A DNA stretch of 64,000 nt from NCBI RefSeq assembly GCF_946227985.1, contig NZ_CAMKGL010000003.1, positions 124,001 through 188,000 of the forward strand, read 5' to 3'. A program made the translations under genes and the position numbers. Positions 16,249-28,287 of this stretch are shown here, piece by piece (the first letter of the stretch is position 1; each line of letters begins with the position of its first letter). Source of the stretch: Serratia quinivorans (GTDB lineage: Bacteria > Pseudomonadota > Gammaproteobacteria > Enterobacterales > Enterobacteriaceae). The notes below the pieces were generated by a model that searched no databases, had not been told where the DNA came from, and worked only from the letters and a program-made list of their open reading frames with translations.

Positions 16249-19086
16249 TCAGCCCAGCCACTTCGCCCAACTGGCGCGGACTTGTTCACGTTCGGCGGCG
16301 AATTGCCCATTGCCAACCTTGCCGGAATGCTCCTGCAACGCCAGATGATGGATCTCGTCGCGCATGGTGACGTAAGCCTGGGTCAGTGCACGCGCTTCCT
16401 CTTCCGGCATGATGCCGTAATTGGCCATCAGTTCGAAAATTCGCACGTTATCAGACCAGCGCGTCAGGCGCGGTTCGGCCGCCGCATAGCCTAAGACCAG
16501 ATACTGGGCAATAAATTCGATATCGGTGATCCCGCCCTCGTCGGCTTTGATATCAAACAGTTCACGCTGCTTGTTACCAAGGTGATTGCGCATTTTCTCG
16601 CGCATCTCACGCACCTCGCGCTTCAACGTTTCCAGGTCACGCGGTTTGCACAGGATCTCCCGGCGGATAACATCAAACTGCTGATGCAACAACGGATCGC
16701 CATACACGATGCGTGCCCGCACCAGCGCCTGATGTTCCCAGGTCCAGGCTTCGCTCTGCTGATAATCGGCAAAGGCTTCGACGGTGCTGACCAACATGCC
16801 GGCCGCACCCGACGGCCGCAGGCGCGCGTCCACTTCATACAAAATACCGGACGAGGTACGGGTGCTGAACAGGTGCATGACCCGCTGTGCCAGACGCAGA
16901 TAAAACTGACGGCCGTCGATGCTGCGATCGCCGTCGGTCATCACCTCCGGCGGACAATCGAGGATAAACACCAGGTCAAGATCGGAACTGTAACCCAGTT
17001 CCCAACCGCCCAGCTTGCCGTAGCCAATCACCGCAAAACCGCGCCCTTCACGCTCCTGCAAATGGGTTGGCTGGCCATAGCGTGCGACCATATCGTTCCA
17101 CGCCTGCTGCACCACGGTGTCGATAATCGCCTCTGCCAGATAGGTGAGGTGATCGCTCACTTTCATTACCGGCAGTGCACCAGAGATATCCCCGGCGGCA
17201 ATACGCAGCTGCTGCGCCTGTTTGAATTGGCGTAGCGCTTCCAGCCTTTGCTCTTCGTCGTCCTCCGGCACCCGCAGCAGGTACTGGCGCAGCTCACTGC
17301 GGTAGGCATCCGGGGCCACCGGCTGATATAACGTCGCCGGCTCCAACAGCTCGTCGAGCAGCAGCGGATAACGCGACAGCTGGTTGGCTACCATCGGTGA
17401 AGCGGCACACAAACGAATCAGATGACTGAGCGCCGCATGGTATTCCACCAGCAGCTCAAGGTAGGTGGTACGGGTCACGATGCTCAGTAACAGCTGGGTC
17501 AGCCTGAGCAGTGCGGTCGGTGCATCCTGACGCGGACAGACTTCCGCCAGCAGGCGTGGCATCAATTGATCGAGCACATCACGACCGCGTGGGCCGATGG
17601 TGCGTTTGTCGACGTCATGACGAAACTCAGCGATGGTGCGCAGCATCTGCCTGCGCGCCTCTTCATCCAGATGTGGCGTCAACGGGGCCAGTTCATTCTC
17701 TTCCAGCGCGTCCTGCCACAGACTGTGATAGTGCTGATAATCGGGATCTTCACCAACATCCGGGCTATCGTCGCCAATCAGGTCGTTAAATACCGCCCTG
17801 ACCGCCTGCATATGGTTATCCAGCGCCAACAACAAGGCCGACCAATCGTCGAACCCCATACCCCAGGCCAGCCGCGCCTGGTCGAGTTCATCTTGCGGCA
17901 GCGTTTGCGTTTGTTGATCGGCAATCGCCTGCAGCAGGTTTTCCAGCCGGCGCAGGAACAGGTAGCTGGCACTCATCGCCTGTACCTGTTGCGGTTCCAG
18001 CAGCCCCAGTTCCCCCACCGCCTGTAGCGTCGGCAGCAGGGAACGCCCTTGCAACGCCGGCTCACGCCCACCGCGGATCAGTTGGAACACCTGGGTGATA
18101 AATTCAATTTCGCGGATGCCACCGGCACCCAGTTTGATATTGTCTTTTAGCCCGCGCCGCCGGACTTCACGAGCGATCATGCCTTTCATATTGCGCAATG
18201 ACTGGATCACGCTGAAATCGATATAGCGACGAAAGACAAAGGGCCGCAGGGTTTTGCGCAGCTCTTCGCTGTAGGCATCTTCCGACCCGCCCATCAGCCG
18301 CGCCTTGACCATCGCATAACGTTCCCAGTCACGGCCCTGCTCCTGATAATAATCCTCCAGCGCAGCGAAGCTCATCACCAGTGGGCCGCTGTCGCCGAAC
18401 GGCCGCAACCGCATGTCTACACGGTAGACAAAGCCGTCGATGGTTTGCTGATCCAGCGCTTTGATCAGCCGCTGCCCCAGACGGGTGAAGAACTGGGCGT
18501 TATCCAGCTCACGCCGCCCGCCCTGGGTCTGGCCGTTTTCAGGGTAGGCAAAGATCAGATCGATATCGGACGAGAAGTTCAGCTCACCACCGCCCAATTT
18601 CCCCATACCGAGGATCAGCAACGGCTGCGGCACGCCCTGAGCATTGCATGGGGTGCCCCACTCACGGCAGCAGGTTTGGTACAGCCAGTCGCGGGCACTG
18701 ACAATCAGCGTTTCCGCCAGCCCACTCAGCTGCAACAGCGTATCTTGCGTGCTGCATTGGCCCAGCGCCTGCGCCCAGGCGATCCTTACCAGCGTCTCGC
18801 GGCGAAACAGGCGCAGTGCACGCATCAGTTGCGCTTCGTCACGCACCTCTTCCAAATCATCCTGCAGCCAGGCGGCATAATGTTGCCACTCGTCCGCCAC
18901 CGGCGGTTGCTTGCGCAGCGTCGCCAGCCATTCCGGCTGGCTCTGCAACATGTCGCAGACAAAGTCGCTCGACGCCAAAACCCACTGTTCCTGACTGCTG
19001 AGCGCGCAGTCCGCGCCCTGAGTTTCCTGAAAACGCTGCACGATGTTCTGTGCCTGAGTCTGTAACGCTGCTGAAAGTGGCAACAT
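16249..19086 (-). CDS. glnE: Glutamine synthetase adenylyltransferase/deadenylylase
   Basis: Adds and removes AMP on glutamine synthetase according to nitrogen status, with the PII protein. 945 residues against 946 in E. coli. Two nucleotidyltransferase domains are evident: the N-terminal (deadenylylase) [18 protein letters not shown] near 165-182 and the C-terminal (adenylylase) [18 protein letters not shown] near 690-707, each with an intact G-S-x9-D-x-D pattern. It lies between ygiF (45 bp upstream) and hldE. Confidence 0.97.
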   Translation of the reverse strand: MLPLSAALQTQAQNIVQRFQETQGADCALSSQEQWVLASSDFVCDMLQSQPEWLATLRKQPPVADEWQHYAAWLQDDLEEVRDEAQLMRALRLFRRETLVRIAWAQALGQCSTQDTLLQLSGLAETLIVSARDWLYQTCCREWGTPCNAQGVPQPLLILGMGKLGGGELNFSSDIDLIFAYPENGQTQGGRRELDNAQFFTRLGQRLIKALDQQTIDGFVYRVDMRLRPFGDSGPLVMSFAALEDYYQEQGRDWERYAMVKARLMGGSEDAYSEELRKTLRPFVFRRYIDFSVIQSLRNMKGMIAREVRRRGLKDNIKLGAGGIREIEFITQVFQLIRGGREPALQGRSLLPTLQAVGELGLLEPQQVQAMSASYLFLRRLENLLQAIADQQTQTLPQDELDQARLAWGMGFDDWSALLLALDNHMQAVRAVFNDLIGDDSPDVGEDPDYQHYHSLWQDALEENELAPLTPHLDEEARRQMLRTIAEFRHDVDKRTIGPRGRDVLDQLMPRLLAEVCPRQDAPTALLRLTQLLLSIVTRTTYLELLVEYHAALSHLIRLCAASPMVANQLSRYPLLLDELLEPATLYQPVAPDAYRSELRQYLLRVPEDDEEQRLEALRQFKQAQQLRIAAGDISGALPVMKVSDHLTYLAEAIIDTVVQQAWNDMVARYGQPTHLQEREGRGFAVIGYGKLGGWELGYSSDLDLVFILDCPPEVMTDGDRSIDGRQFYLRLAQRVMHLFSTRTSSGILYEVDARLRPSGAAGMLVSTVEAFADYQQSEAWTWEHQALVRARIVYGDPLLHQQFDVIRREILCKPRDLETLKREVREMREKMRNHLGNKQRELFDIKADEGGITDIEFIAQYLVLGYAAAEPRLTRWSDNVRIFELMANYGIMPEEEARALTQAYVTMRDEIHHLALQEHSGKVGNGQFAAEREQVRASWAKWLG

Positions 19087-19131
19087 AGTGAATGATCCAA
19101 TCGAAGGTCTGCGCCTGGCAGGCCAGCTTAA

Positions 19132-20439
19132 TTAACGGAGCGCGCCGTTTAACCAGAAAGGCGCATGCGATAAGGCCTGCTTGCGGCTGCCTTCGTACCA
19201 GCCCTGGCGCCGTTCGGCCACCGCCAGCTGCAGCTCGCGCCAGCCATCAATGTAGGGGCCGGTTTCGTCGTCAGGGTAAGCCCCCGACAGCAGGATAAAT
19301 GCCGAGACCTGACGCGTCAGACGCGGCAGCTGTTCCTCGTATTCGTCATCATTCAGCGTGCGGGTGAAGGCTTCTTTCAACTCGGCGGCGCTGCGCCCCA
19401 GCATAATGTCGCTGAAACGTTTGAAGGAACCGTCAAGCTTGGCCTGTGCCTTAGCATCGATAAAGGGCTTCCAGGCGCCGGTCACCAACCATGATGTGAG
19501 CGCCAACTTACATTGCAGATATTCCGCGCTGTAGCACAACGCCTGTGGCTGAGTGGTTTTATCAACCAGCAGCGGCTCCAGTGCGGTCAGCCGGGCGCGC
19601 AGATCGGCGCTGGCCTTGCGTGGGACCAGCCCGCCGAAAATCACCAGTGCCTGGCGGATCAGCGCAATCGCCTCCATCACGGAACGACGGGCCTGAGTAT
19701 CACCACGCAACCACAGTTCTTCGTGATATTGCCAGTGGCTCAAACCCAGTTCGAAACTGGCGATCATCCCTTGCTCAACGGTGGATTTAGCGGCCGGTTT
19801 CAATACTGCCAATGGATGACGCTCGCGCGGGGCGTTGCCCTGCGCCAAATGATACCCCCGCGCCGCCTTGCTCAGGCTGCCCTGACGCAGGCCGCCGTGC
19901 TCCGCCAGTACATTGGCCAACGCCAGCAAATCAGCGGTATTGCCTTCTTTCAGCTCCAGTTCGATCTCGCACAGCGCTTCGCTCAGCTCACCGGCACTCA
20001 CTTCACCCTGGTCAAGACCAACCTCAATCTCGCTCTTACCGTAAGTGACCACCCACTTCTCACGCACGAAGTCGGTGCGAAACAGCGGTTGTAACGCCTG
20101 CTGTAATGCCGGGATATCACAACCCTGCGGCCAGATATCTGCCGGGAACCGATCCAGCGCCAGTTCCGGCGTGGCGATCGCCACATTATATTCCGGACGC
20201 TGATGCAAGCCCGCGACCACCTTGCCGGCGGTTTTGATGGTCATTTCATAACTGTCGTCGAACCCGCGGATACGTAGCCCCATATCCTGACCACGCAGGA
20301 AATTGTCGGCGGTTTCGAAATAAATATTGGTCAGTTTTTGCGGTGCGGAATGCTGATTCGGCCAGGCGGCCAGTTGCTGCGGCAAGGCGGCAACCGCATC
20401 CGGGGTGGCAATAAATTTCAGTTCTATTTCAACGGTCAT
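19132..20439 (-). CDS. ygiF: Inorganic triphosphatase (CYTH-CHAD protein)
   Basis: 435 residues, close to E. coli YgiF (433), which hydrolyses inorganic triphosphate. The N-terminal CYTH domain starts with EIELKF (residues 4-9), the metal-binding ExExK tunnel motif, and continues to about 200. The C-terminal CHAD domain, histidine-rich and linked to polyphosphate binding, covers roughly 220-420. It is the first gene of a unit with glnE and hldE, divergent from ygiM. Confidence 0.95.
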   Translation of the reverse strand: MTVEIELKFIATPDAVAALPQQLAAWPNQHSAPQKLTNIYFETADNFLRGQDMGLRIRGFDDSYEMTIKTAGKVVAGLHQRPEYNVAIATPELALDRFPADIWPQGCDIPALQQALQPLFRTDFVREKWVVTYGKSEIEVGLDQGEVSAGELSEALCEIELELKEGNTADLLALANVLAEHGGLRQGSLSKAARGYHLAQGNAPRERHPLAVLKPAAKSTVEQGMIASFELGLSHWQYHEELWLRGDTQARRSVMEAIALIRQALVIFGGLVPRKASADLRARLTALEPLLVDKTTQPQALCYSAEYLQCKLALTSWLVTGAWKPFIDAKAQAKLDGSFKRFSDIMLGRSAAELKEAFTRTLNDDEYEEQLPRLTRQVSAFILLSGAYPDDETGPYIDGWRELQLAVAERRQGWYEGSRKQALSHAPFWLNGALR

Positions 20440-20719
20440 AAGTCTTTTACACCAATAAGTTACGCATTCGCGTCAGCCTTCACGGCGGCGGGCCTGGCCT
20501 GCCACGTTCTGCCCGGTGACGCACAGTTGCCGTTATCTTACCGCGATTCCCGGCGCCTTAACCCTGCTAACTGCAGAAAAAACCTGTTACGTTATAAAAC
20601 GCTGCGCAACTCACAGAATCTGCCACAGTAAGATAGTTCTCATTCCGGTTTTTGCGTTGCGTCGTCAGACTGAACGCTCTACTATCGTTCCCATAAATTC
20701 ACACAGAAACGATGAACTA

Positions 20720-21340
20720 ATGCAGAAATTACGCCTGATTTGCCTTGCCGTGCTGAGCTTCAGCATCACTTGGGGCGCCCATGCCGAAGATAAGCGCTAT
20801 ATCTCCGATGAATTGAATACTTACGTCCACAGCGGCCCGGGTAATCAGTACCGTATTGTCGGCACTTTGAACGCCGGTGAAGAAGTGACCCTGTTGAGCG
20901 TAAATGACAGCACCAACTATGGCCAGATCCGCGATGCCAAGGGCCGCAATACCTGGATCCCATTGGATCAGCTGAGCCAGACACCAAGCCTGCGCACTCA
21001 GGTGCCCGCGCTGGAGCAGCAGGTAAAAACCCTGACCGATAAACTGGCCAATATCGACAACAGCTGGAACCAGCGTACCGCTGAAATGCAGCAAAAAGTG
21101 GCCGGCAGCGACAGCACCATCAGCGGCCTGCAGCAGGAAAACCAGGATCTGAAAAACCAGCTGGTCGTGGCGCAGAAAAAGGTTAACGCCGTTAACCTGC
21201 AGCTCGACGACAAACAGCGCACTATTATCCTGCAGTGGTTTATGTACGGCGGCGGCGTGGCCGGGGTAGGCCTGCTGTTGGGTCTGCTGTTACCACACCT
21301 GATCCCGCGTCGCAAAAGCAATAACCGCTGGATGAACTGA
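20720..21340 (+). CDS. ygiM: SH3b-domain inner-membrane protein YgiM
   Basis: 206 residues, identical in length to E. coli YgiM (TIGR04211 family). A signal peptide of about 22 residues ends in AHAE, then a bacterial SH3 domain (about 24-90, YVHSGPGNQYRIVGTLNAGEEV), a coiled coil (about 95-165, LEQQVKTLTDKLANIDNSW) and one transmembrane helix (about 172-192) followed by RRKSNNR. The SH3b part should face the periplasm. The start is at 20720; an upstream extension covers the promoter region and has no signal sequence. Function is unknown. Confidence 0.93.
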   Translation: MQKLRLICLAVLSFSITWGAHAEDKRYISDELNTYVHSGPGNQYRIVGTLNAGEEVTLLSVNDSTNYGQIRDAKGRNTWIPLDQLSQTPSLRTQVPALEQQVKTLTDKLANIDNSWNQRTAEMQQKVAGSDSTISGLQQENQDLKNQLVVAQKKVNAVNLQLDDKQRTIILQWFMYGGGVAGVGLLLGLLLPHLIPRRKSNNRWMN

Positions 21341-21365
21341 GTAAAGTATCGTTCGGTTTTAGATT

Positions 21366-21389
21366 GGGCGCCTGCGGGGCGCCCTTTTT
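21366..21389 (+). terminator. Terminator of ygiM
   Basis: GGGCGCC/GGCGCCC with a 5-nt loop and five T. Confidence 0.85.
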
Positions 21390-21463
21390 ATTGGTTTCGG
21401 CAGCGCCCCGCTAATTGAGGTAATCTGGTCAACAGAGCCTTAGGATAAATTCAGGAGTTAACA

Positions 21464-22708
21464 GTGAAGACTTACCTGGTCGGCGGTGCCGTCCGCGACA
21501 GCTTGCTTGAGATACCGGTAGTCGACCGTGACTGGGTGGTGGTTGGCGCTGCGCCTTCCGAGCTGACAGCCCTGGGCTATCAACAGGTCGGTAAAGACTT
21601 CCCGGTGTTTCTCAACCCCAAGACACATGAAGAATATGCGTTGGCACGCACCGAGCGGAAATCCGGCCAGGGATATACCGGTTTTACCTGCTACGCCGCG
21701 CCAGACGTAACGCTGGAAGAGGATCTGCAACGTCGCGATTTAACCATCAACGCCATTGCCCGCAGCGCCGACGGTGAGCTGATCGACCCTTTCAACGGCG
21801 TGGCCGACCTGCAAGCGCGAGTACTGCGCCACGTGTCCGATGCCTTTGGTGAAGATCCGTTGCGTGTACTGCGCGTGGCGCGTTTCGCCGCCCGCTTCGC
21901 CCATTTGGGTTTTAGCATCGCCCCGGAAACTGCCGAGTTGATGCGCCAGATGGCACGCAGTGGTGAACTGGTAGCGCTGACGGCCGAACGGGTATGGAAA
22001 GAAACCGAGAAGGCGCTGCAAAGCCAGAGCCCACAGGTCTATTTTCAGGTGCTGCGTGACTGCGAGGCGCTTGGCGTGCTGTTCCCGGAGATCGACGCGC
22101 TGTTCGGCGTACCGGCCCCCGCCAAATGGCACCCGGAGATCGACACCGGTATTCATACCCTGATGACGCTGGCCATCGCTGCCGAGCTCAGCCCTGAAGT
22201 GGACGTACGCTTCTCCGCACTCTGTCATGACCTCGGCAAGGGGCAGACGCCAAAAGAACTCTGGCCACATCACCACGGCCATGGACCTGCGGGCGTTCTG
22301 CTGGTCGAAGCACTGTGCCAACGGCTGCGAGTCCCCAACCCGGTACGCGATCTGGCCAAGCTGGTTGCCGAATATCACGACCTGATCCATACGGTAAACA
22401 AGCTGCGCCCTGAGACCTTACTGAAACTGTTTGATGCGGTCGATGTTTGGCGCAAACCACAGCGGCTGGAACAGATGATCCTCACCAGCGAAGCCGACGC
22501 TCGCGGCCGTACCGGCTTTGAAAATAACCCTTATCCGCAGGGCGACTATTTGCGCCAGGCGTTTCAAGTGGCGAATGCAGTATCGGCCAAAGAGGTGGTG
22601 GCCAGCGGCCTGCAAGGGCTGGCTGTCCGCGACGAGCTAAAGCGCCGCCGTCAACAAGCACTGGCCGAGTGGAAACAAACCCAGGATATCCCTCTCGATC
22701 AGGCATAA
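21464..22708 (+). CDS. cca: CCA tRNA nucleotidyltransferase with HD phosphohydrolase domain
   Basis: Builds and repairs the 3' CCA end of tRNAs. 414 residues against 412 in E. coli. The class II polymerase head has GGAVRD (5-10) and the catalytic DRDW, with Asp21 and Asp23. RRDLTINA and the ERVWKE neck helix follow. The C-terminal HD domain, with HDLGKG near 255, carries the phosphatase and phosphodiesterase activity found in enterobacterial Cca. The start here is GTG at 21464. Confidence 0.97.
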   Translation: MKTYLVGGAVRDSLLEIPVVDRDWVVVGAAPSELTALGYQQVGKDFPVFLNPKTHEEYALARTERKSGQGYTGFTCYAAPDVTLEEDLQRRDLTINAIARSADGELIDPFNGVADLQARVLRHVSDAFGEDPLRVLRVARFAARFAHLGFSIAPETAELMRQMARSGELVALTAERVWKETEKALQSQSPQVYFQVLRDCEALGVLFPEIDALFGVPAPAKWHPEIDTGIHTLMTLAIAAELSPEVDVRFSALCHDLGKGQTPKELWPHHHGHGPAGVLLVEALCQRLRVPNPVRDLAKLVAEYHDLIHTVNKLRPETLLKLFDAVDVWRKPQRLEQMILTSEADARGRTGFENNPYPQGDYLRQAFQVANAVSAKEVVASGLQGLAVRDELKRRRQQALAEWKQTQDIPLDQA

Positions 22709-22736
22709 AAAAAACCCCGCGCTGCGGGGTTTTTTA
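22708..22736. terminator. Bidirectional terminator between cca and uppP
   Basis: AAAACCCCGC, loop GCT, GCGGGGTTTT, with A- and T-runs on both sides, separates the convergent genes. Confidence 0.88.
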
Positions 22737-22748
22737 TTGCCGCTCAGC

Positions 22749-23573
22749 TTACATGAAGACCATGTAAACCACACCGGCCACGATAAAGCGATAGATGGCA
22801 AACGGCACAAACGAGATGCGTTTGATCAGCGTCAGGAAGGTCTTGATCGCGATCAGCGCTACCACGAAAGCAGTGGCAAAGCCGACGGCAAACATCGGTA
22901 AATCACCCATCGTCAGGAAGTGCAGACTCTTGTACAAATCCAGCGCACTGGCACCAATCATCATCGGCACCGCCAGAATGAAAGAGAACTCCGCAGCCGC
23001 GTAACGATTCACGCCCACCAGCATGCCACCGGCAATGGTGGAACCTGAGCGGGAGAAGCCCGGCCACAGTGCCAAACATTGGAAGCAACCAATCATAAAC
23101 GCCTGGCGGTAGGTAATATCATCAAGCCCTTCTGCACTCGGCTTCTTCGGCTTAAACCATTCCGCTGCCAGCAGCAGGAAACCACCCACCACCAGTGCAT
23201 ACATTACGTTTTTCGGTGCAAACAGCGACTTGATAAAGTCATGGAGCAGCAGCCCCAGCACCACCGCCGGGATCATCGCCAGCAGAATATGGCCCAGTTT
23301 CAAATGGCCCGTCGTTTTGCCTTCATGCTCAACCGGCTTACCACCGAAATGAATGCCGATCAGCCCAAACAAGCGACGCCAGAACATCACCACCACCGCC
23401 AGAATCGACCCCAGCTGGATGATCACCTCAAAAGTTTTGGCCTTATCGCCAGTGAAGCCCAGCCACTCGCCGACAATAATCATGTGCCCGGTTGAAGACA
23501 CCGGTAAAAATTCAGTTAACCCTTCGACCACCCCAAGAACAAACGCAATAAACAGTGAATGCATGTCCGCCAT
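22749..23573 (-). CDS. uppP: Undecaprenyl-diphosphate phosphatase
   Basis: Recycles undecaprenyl pyrophosphate to the monophosphate carrier for peptidoglycan and other envelope polymers, and confers basal bacitracin resistance. 274 residues, an integral membrane protein with about eight helices. Both catalytic motifs are intact: [14 protein letters not shown] near 16-29 (the E-x3-E region) and PGFSRSGST near 171-179. Formerly called bacA. It is convergent with cca and next to folB, as in E. coli. Confidence 0.97.
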   Translation of the reverse strand: MADMHSLFIAFVLGVVEGLTEFLPVSSTGHMIIVGEWLGFTGDKAKTFEVIIQLGSILAVVVMFWRRLFGLIGIHFGGKPVEHEGKTTGHLKLGHILLAMIPAVVLGLLLHDFIKSLFAPKNVMYALVVGGFLLLAAEWFKPKKPSAEGLDDITYRQAFMIGCFQCLALWPGFSRSGSTIAGGMLVGVNRYAAAEFSFILAVPMMIGASALDLYKSLHFLTMGDLPMFAVGFATAFVVALIAIKTFLTLIKRISFVPFAIYRFIVAGVVYMVFM

Positions 23574-23616
23574 GTGCTTCGATCACCCTATAAAGTTACG
23601 GCTATAAACATAAAAA

Positions 23617-23644
23617 AGCGGCAGTGTGCAAATACATTGCCGCT
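23617..23644 (-). terminator. Terminator of folB
   Basis: AGCGGCA/TGCCGCT stem with a long loop, followed on the minus strand by TTTTTTA. Confidence 0.7.
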
Positions 23645-23705
23645 AAAACAATTCTCAGGTTCAGACCAGATTAACGGTCTTAAGTTGCACAGGTATGACA
23701 GAACG

Positions 23706-24065
23706 TCACACCGGTCGGGTACCACGTTCAATGATCACCCCAACCCGGCTGGCATGTGCAACAGCGCCCGGTTTGCTGACCTTAATACGGACCCATGGGG
23801 AATTGAAGCGCTGGAGTAATATTTCAGATATTTCCTCCGCAACCCGCTCCACCAACGCAAAGCGATTGGGCTCCACGTGCTGGATAATGGCTTCACTGAT
23901 ATCGGCATAGCTCAGGCAGTCATTCACATCGTCACTGGCGGCCGCCTGGCGATTGTCCCAGCCCATTTCGATATCGAACACCAGCTTCTGGCGAATGTTT
24001 TGTTCCCAGTCATAAACGCCAATGGTAGTAATTACGGTAAGCTCTTCTATAAATACGATATCCAT
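23706..24065 (-). CDS. folB: Dihydroneopterin aldolase
   Basis: Splits 7,8-dihydroneopterin to 6-hydroxymethyl-dihydropterin and glycolaldehyde in folate synthesis. 119 residues. The Glu and Tyr of the N-terminal GVYDWEQ segment and the Lys of SKPGAVAHA (near residue 100) are the conserved active-site residues. The ATG at 24065 is chosen because MDIVFIEEL matches the E. coli N-terminus; a GTG lies one codon before. It is divergent from plsY. Confidence 0.96.
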   Translation of the reverse strand: MDIVFIEELTVITTIGVYDWEQNIRQKLVFDIEMGWDNRQAAASDDVNDCLSYADISEAIIQHVEPNRFALVERVAEEISEILLQRFNSPWVRIKVSKPGAVAHASRVGVIIERGTRPV

Positions 24066-24172
24066 CACGTCATTCTCTGTTTTTGGCCTTGCCGGATACC
24101 ACTTCCAGCGGAATATGGGTATTATCCATATATGTTGCGAGTAAAACGACCCTTATTAAACGGAACCGCGTT

Positions 24173-24811
24173 ATGAGTGCTACCGCGCTTGGCATGATTA
24201 TCTTCGCGTATCTGTGTGGCTCAGTTTCCAGTGCGATCCTGGTTTGCCGGATCGCCAGGCTGCCGGATCCGCGTGAAAATGGCTCAGGGAATCCAGGAGC
24301 GACCAACGTCCTGCGTATCGGCGGGCGCGTAGCTGCAGCGGCGGTGCTGGTATTCGATATTCTCAAAGGGATGCTGCCGGTCTGGTTGGCATACAAACTT
24401 GATGTCCCGCCGCTGTATCTGGGCCTGACGGCGATCGCCGCCTGTCTGGGGCATATCTATCCGGTGTTCTTCCACTTCCGTGGCGGTAAGGGCGTGGCAA
24501 CCGCGTTTGGTGCCATAGCGCCGATCGGCTGGGATCTTACCGGCCTGATGACCGGCACCTGGCTGCTGACTGTGTTGCTCAGCGGCTATTCTTCTCTGGG
24601 TGCGATTATCAGCGCGCTGATTGCTCCGTTCTACGTCTGGTGGTTCAAACCACAGTTCACCTTCCCGGTAGCGATGCTGTCGTGTTTGATCCTGATGCGG
24701 CACCACGACAACATTCAGCGCCTGTGGCGTGGCCAGGAAGGGAAAATCTGGGGTGTCTTCCGCAAGAAGAAAACCGACGCGGCAGAGCAGGAAGAGAAGA
24801 AGGAAGAGTAA
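24173..24811 (+). CDS. plsY: Glycerol-3-phosphate acyltransferase PlsY
   Basis: Acylates glycerol 3-phosphate from acyl-phosphate in the inner membrane, the first step of phospholipid synthesis. 212 residues (E. coli 205). The three conserved motifs are present: [29 protein letters not shown] and the C-terminal [13 protein letters not shown]. The charged tail is slightly longer than in E. coli ([15 protein letters not shown]). The start is the ATG at 24173, where [17 protein letters not shown] fits the family; an upstream extension would enter the divergent promoter region. Confidence 0.96.
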   Translation: MSATALGMIIFAYLCGSVSSAILVCRIARLPDPRENGSGNPGATNVLRIGGRVAAAAVLVFDILKGMLPVWLAYKLDVPPLYLGLTAIAACLGHIYPVFFHFRGGKGVATAFGAIAPIGWDLTGLMTGTWLLTVLLSGYSSLGAIISALIAPFYVWWFKPQFTFPVAMLSCLILMRHHDNIQRLWRGQEGKIWGVFRKKKTDAAEQEEKKEE

Positions 24812-24815
24812 TCAA

Positions 24816-24839
24816 AAAGGCCGGAGCTCTCCGGCCTTT
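24816..24839. terminator. Bidirectional terminator between plsY and tsaD
   Basis: AAAGGCCGGAG/CTCCGGCCTTT, an almost loopless 11-bp inverted repeat between convergent genes. Confidence 0.85.
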
Positions 24840-24846
24840 CAACTAT

Positions 24847-25860
24847 TTATACTGCAGGCAATTCAGCCAGCGGCCAACGCGGTCGCACCGAAACGCTCAG
24901 TTCCGGATTGGCACCGCTCTGCAACCGTACCAGACCCGCATAAGCGATCATGGCGCCGTTATCCGTGCAGAATTCCGGACGGGCATAGAACACCTCACCG
25001 CCGCGTTTGTGCAGCATTTCCGCCATTTTGGTCCGTAGCGTGCGGTTGGCACTGACGCCACCGGCCATAACCAGCCGTTTGAAACCGGTTTGCTCCAGCG
25101 CACGTTTGCATTTGATCGCCAACGTATCTACCACCGCATCTTCAAACGCCCGGGCAATGTCCGCACGCGTCTGATCGTCATTACCGTTGGAACGGATGGT
25201 GTTGGCGGCAAAGGTCTTCAACCCGGAAAAACTGAAATCCAGCCCCGGCCGATCGGTCATTGGCCGTGGGAAGGTGAAACGGCCTGCGGCACCCTGCTGC
25301 GCCATTTTCGACAGCATTGGCCCGCCGGGATAGTCCAGCCCCAACAGCTTGGCCGTTTTGTCGAAGGCTTCACCCGCCGCATCGTCGACCGATTCGCCCA
25401 GCAGTTCGTATTGACCAATACCGGTCACGCTGATCAACTGGGTATGACCGCCGGAAACCAGCAGCGCGACAAACGGGAACGCCGGTGGATTGTCTTCCAG
25501 CATCGGAGCCAGCAGGTGGCCTTCCATGTGATGCACCGGCACTGCCGGCACGCCCCAGGCAAATGCCAGCGCACGACCAATGGTCGCGCCAACCAGCAGC
25601 GCACCCACCAGGCCTGGCCCGGCGGTATAGGCAACGCCGTCGATATCGGCCGCGGTCAGGTTCGCTTCCTTCAATGCCGCCTGAATCAAGGGCACGGTTT
25701 TACGCACATGATCGCGGGAAGCCAGTTCCGGCACCACACCGCCGTAGTCGGCGTGCAGCTTCACCTGGCTGTACAATTGATTCGCTAATAAACCGGCCTG
25801 ATCGTCATACACTGCAATTCCGGTTTCATCGCAGGAGGTTTCTATACCCAGTACTCGCAT
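24847..25860 (-). CDS. tsaD: tRNA threonylcarbamoyladenosine transferase subunit TsaD
   Basis: Catalytic subunit that, with TsaB and TsaE, transfers threonylcarbamoyl to A37 of ANN-decoding tRNAs. From the [14 protein letters not shown] start it is 337 residues, the same as E. coli. Metal ligands His111 and His115 are in HHMEGHLLA, and the ASKHA-fold phosphate loops ([26 protein letters not shown]) are present. A start five codons upstream is possible but not conserved. It is divergent from the rpsU operon, the universal arrangement in enterobacteria. Confidence 0.97.
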   Translation of the reverse strand: MRVLGIETSCDETGIAVYDDQAGLLANQLYSQVKLHADYGGVVPELASRDHVRKTVPLIQAALKEANLTAADIDGVAYTAGPGLVGALLVGATIGRALAFAWGVPAVPVHHMEGHLLAPMLEDNPPAFPFVALLVSGGHTQLISVTGIGQYELLGESVDDAAGEAFDKTAKLLGLDYPGGPMLSKMAQQGAAGRFTFPRPMTDRPGLDFSFSGLKTFAANTIRSNGNDDQTRADIARAFEDAVVDTLAIKCKRALEQTGFKRLVMAGGVSANRTLRTKMAEMLHKRGGEVFYARPEFCTDNGAMIAYAGLVRLQSGANPELSVSVRPRWPLAELPAV

Positions 25861-26402
<542 letters not shown>

Positions 26403-26538
26403 TTCTTCGGGGGCAACCCCGCCGCGTGAATTTCTGATTTTAAAAATCGCGCAGACCGAGTAGTTGCATACGAAGGCCGTGCTTTCCGAAAGGAATGCGC
26501 GGCTTGTTCTCGTTTATAGGCTAGTAAAGTAAGGGCTT
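26403..26538 (+). promoter_or_regulatory. rpsU-dnaG intercistronic region with hairpins
   Basis: 136 bp holding GGGGGCAACCCC just after the rpsU stop and a longer imperfect stem AAGGCCGTGC...GCGCGGCTT at about 26477-26507. In E. coli a partial terminator and RNA processing here keep primase expression below S21 and sigma-70. The same role is inferred. Confidence 0.5.
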
Positions 26539-28287
26539 ATGGCTGGACGAATTCCGCGTGTATTTATCAATGACTTGCTGGCTCGCACCGACATCGTCGA
26601 TCTGATCGACGCCCGGGTAAAGCTCAAGAAGCAGGGCAAGAACTATCACGCGTGCTGTCCGTTCCACCACGAAAAAACGCCTTCATTTACCGTTAATGGT
26701 GAAAAGCAGTTTTATCACTGTTTTGGTTGTGGTGCGCACGGTAACGCCGTCGACTTTCTGATGAATTACGACCGACTTGAGTTTGTCGAAACCATCGAAG
26801 AGCTGGCAACCATGCACGGACTGGAAGTGCCTTACGAGGCAGGTTCCGGGCCGACCCAAATCGAACGTCATCAGCGTCAAAGCCTGTATCAACTGATGGA
26901 ACAGCTCAGTTCGTTCTATCAACAGTCACTACATCAACCCTCCGGTACGCCGGCGCGTAATTATCTGCAACAGCGCGGGTTGAGTGACGATGTTATCCGC
27001 CATTTTGCCATCGGCTTTGCACCTGCCGGTTGGGATAATGCCTTAAAGCGTTTTGGTCGAGACGCCGACAGCCGTAGTGCATTGAACGATGCCGGCATGC
27101 TGGTGACTAACGATCAAGGACGCTCGTACGATCGTTTCCGTGAACGCGTAATGTTCCCTATTCGCGACAAACGCGGGCGAGTGATCGCCTTTGGCGGGCG
27201 CGTGTTGGGTGACGGCATGCCGAAATACCTGAACTCGCCGGAAACCGAAGTATTCCACAAGGGTCGTCAACTGTACGGCCTGTATGAAGCGCAGCAGAAC
27301 CACCCTACCCCGCAGCGTTTGCTGGTAGTAGAAGGCTATATGGACGTGGTGGCGTTGGCGCAATACGGCATTGATTATGCCGTCGCCTCGCTCGGAACCT
27401 CAACGACGGCTGAACATATTCAGCTGCTGTTCCGCGCCACCGACAACGTGGTCTGTTGCTATGACGGTGACCGGGCCGGTCGTGAAGCGGCCTGGCGCGC
27501 ACTGGAAACCGCACTGCCCTATCTGAATGACGGGCGTCAGCTGCGGTTTATGTTTTTGCCTGATGGCGAAGACCCGGACACATTGGTACGCAAAGAAGGC
27601 AAAGAGGCCTTCGAACAACGGATGGAGCTGGCGCAGCCGCTTTCCACTTTCCTGTTCGAAACCCTGATGCCACAGGTAGATCTGAGCAGCCCGGACGGCC
27701 GCGCCAAGCTGAGCACGCTGGCACTGCCGCTGATTACTCAGGTGCCGGGCGAAACGTTGCGCTTGTACCTGCGTCAACAGCTCGGCAGCAAGCTTGGCCT
27801 GCTCGATGACAGCCAGCTAGACAAGCTGATGCCCAAACAGGCTGAAAATGCGAATACCTATCAGGCGCCCCAGCTAAAACGCACAACCATGCGTATACTA
27901 ATAGGGCTACTGGTACAAAATCCGCAGTTGGCTACACTTATCCCTTCACTCGAGGGATTGGAGCAGACCAAACAGGCCGGTTTACCGCTGTTTGTCGAGT
28001 TGGTGCAGACCTGTTTAGCTCAGCCAGGCCTGACTACCGGCCAGTTGTTGGAGCAGTATCGCGACAACAAATTGAGCCAGCAACTTGAAACCTTGGCGAC
28101 ATGGAACCATATGATCGTTGAGGAAAGGGTCGAACAGACCTTTTTGGACACCTTGGCCAGCCTATATGACTCGGTACTGGAGCAACGGCTGGAGACATTG
28201 ATCGCGCAGGCCAGAACACATGGCCTCAGCCCGGAAGAACGTGAAGAAGTCCGTTCTCTTAACCAAGTGCTAGCGAAGAAAAACTGA
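26539..28287 (+). CDS. dnaG: DNA primase
   Basis: Synthesises RNA primers at the replication fork with DnaB. 582 residues (E. coli 581). The N-terminal zinc-binding domain has Cys40, His43, Cys61 and Cys64 (CCPFHHEKTPSF, CFGCGAHGN). The TOPRIM catalytic core has EGYMDVVAL with Glu265 and the acidic DGDRAG near 309-314. The C-terminal helicase-binding domain covers roughly 435-582. Middle gene of the rpsU-dnaG-rpoD operon. Confidence 0.98.
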   Translation: MAGRIPRVFINDLLARTDIVDLIDARVKLKKQGKNYHACCPFHHEKTPSFTVNGEKQFYHCFGCGAHGNAVDFLMNYDRLEFVETIEELATMHGLEVPYEAGSGPTQIERHQRQSLYQLMEQLSSFYQQSLHQPSGTPARNYLQQRGLSDDVIRHFAIGFAPAGWDNALKRFGRDADSRSALNDAGMLVTNDQGRSYDRFRERVMFPIRDKRGRVIAFGGRVLGDGMPKYLNSPETEVFHKGRQLYGLYEAQQNHPTPQRLLVVEGYMDVVALAQYGIDYAVASLGTSTTAEHIQLLFRATDNVVCCYDGDRAGREAAWRALETALPYLNDGRQLRFMFLPDGEDPDTLVRKEGKEAFEQRMELAQPLSTFLFETLMPQVDLSSPDGRAKLSTLALPLITQVPGETLRLYLRQQLGSKLGLLDDSQLDKLMPKQAENANTYQAPQLKRTTMRILIGLLVQNPQLATLIPSLEGLEQTKQAGLPLFVELVQTCLAQPGLTTGQLLEQYRDNKLSQQLETLATWNHMIVEERVEQTFLDTLASLYDSVLEQRLETLIAQARTHGLSPEEREEVRSLNQVLAKKN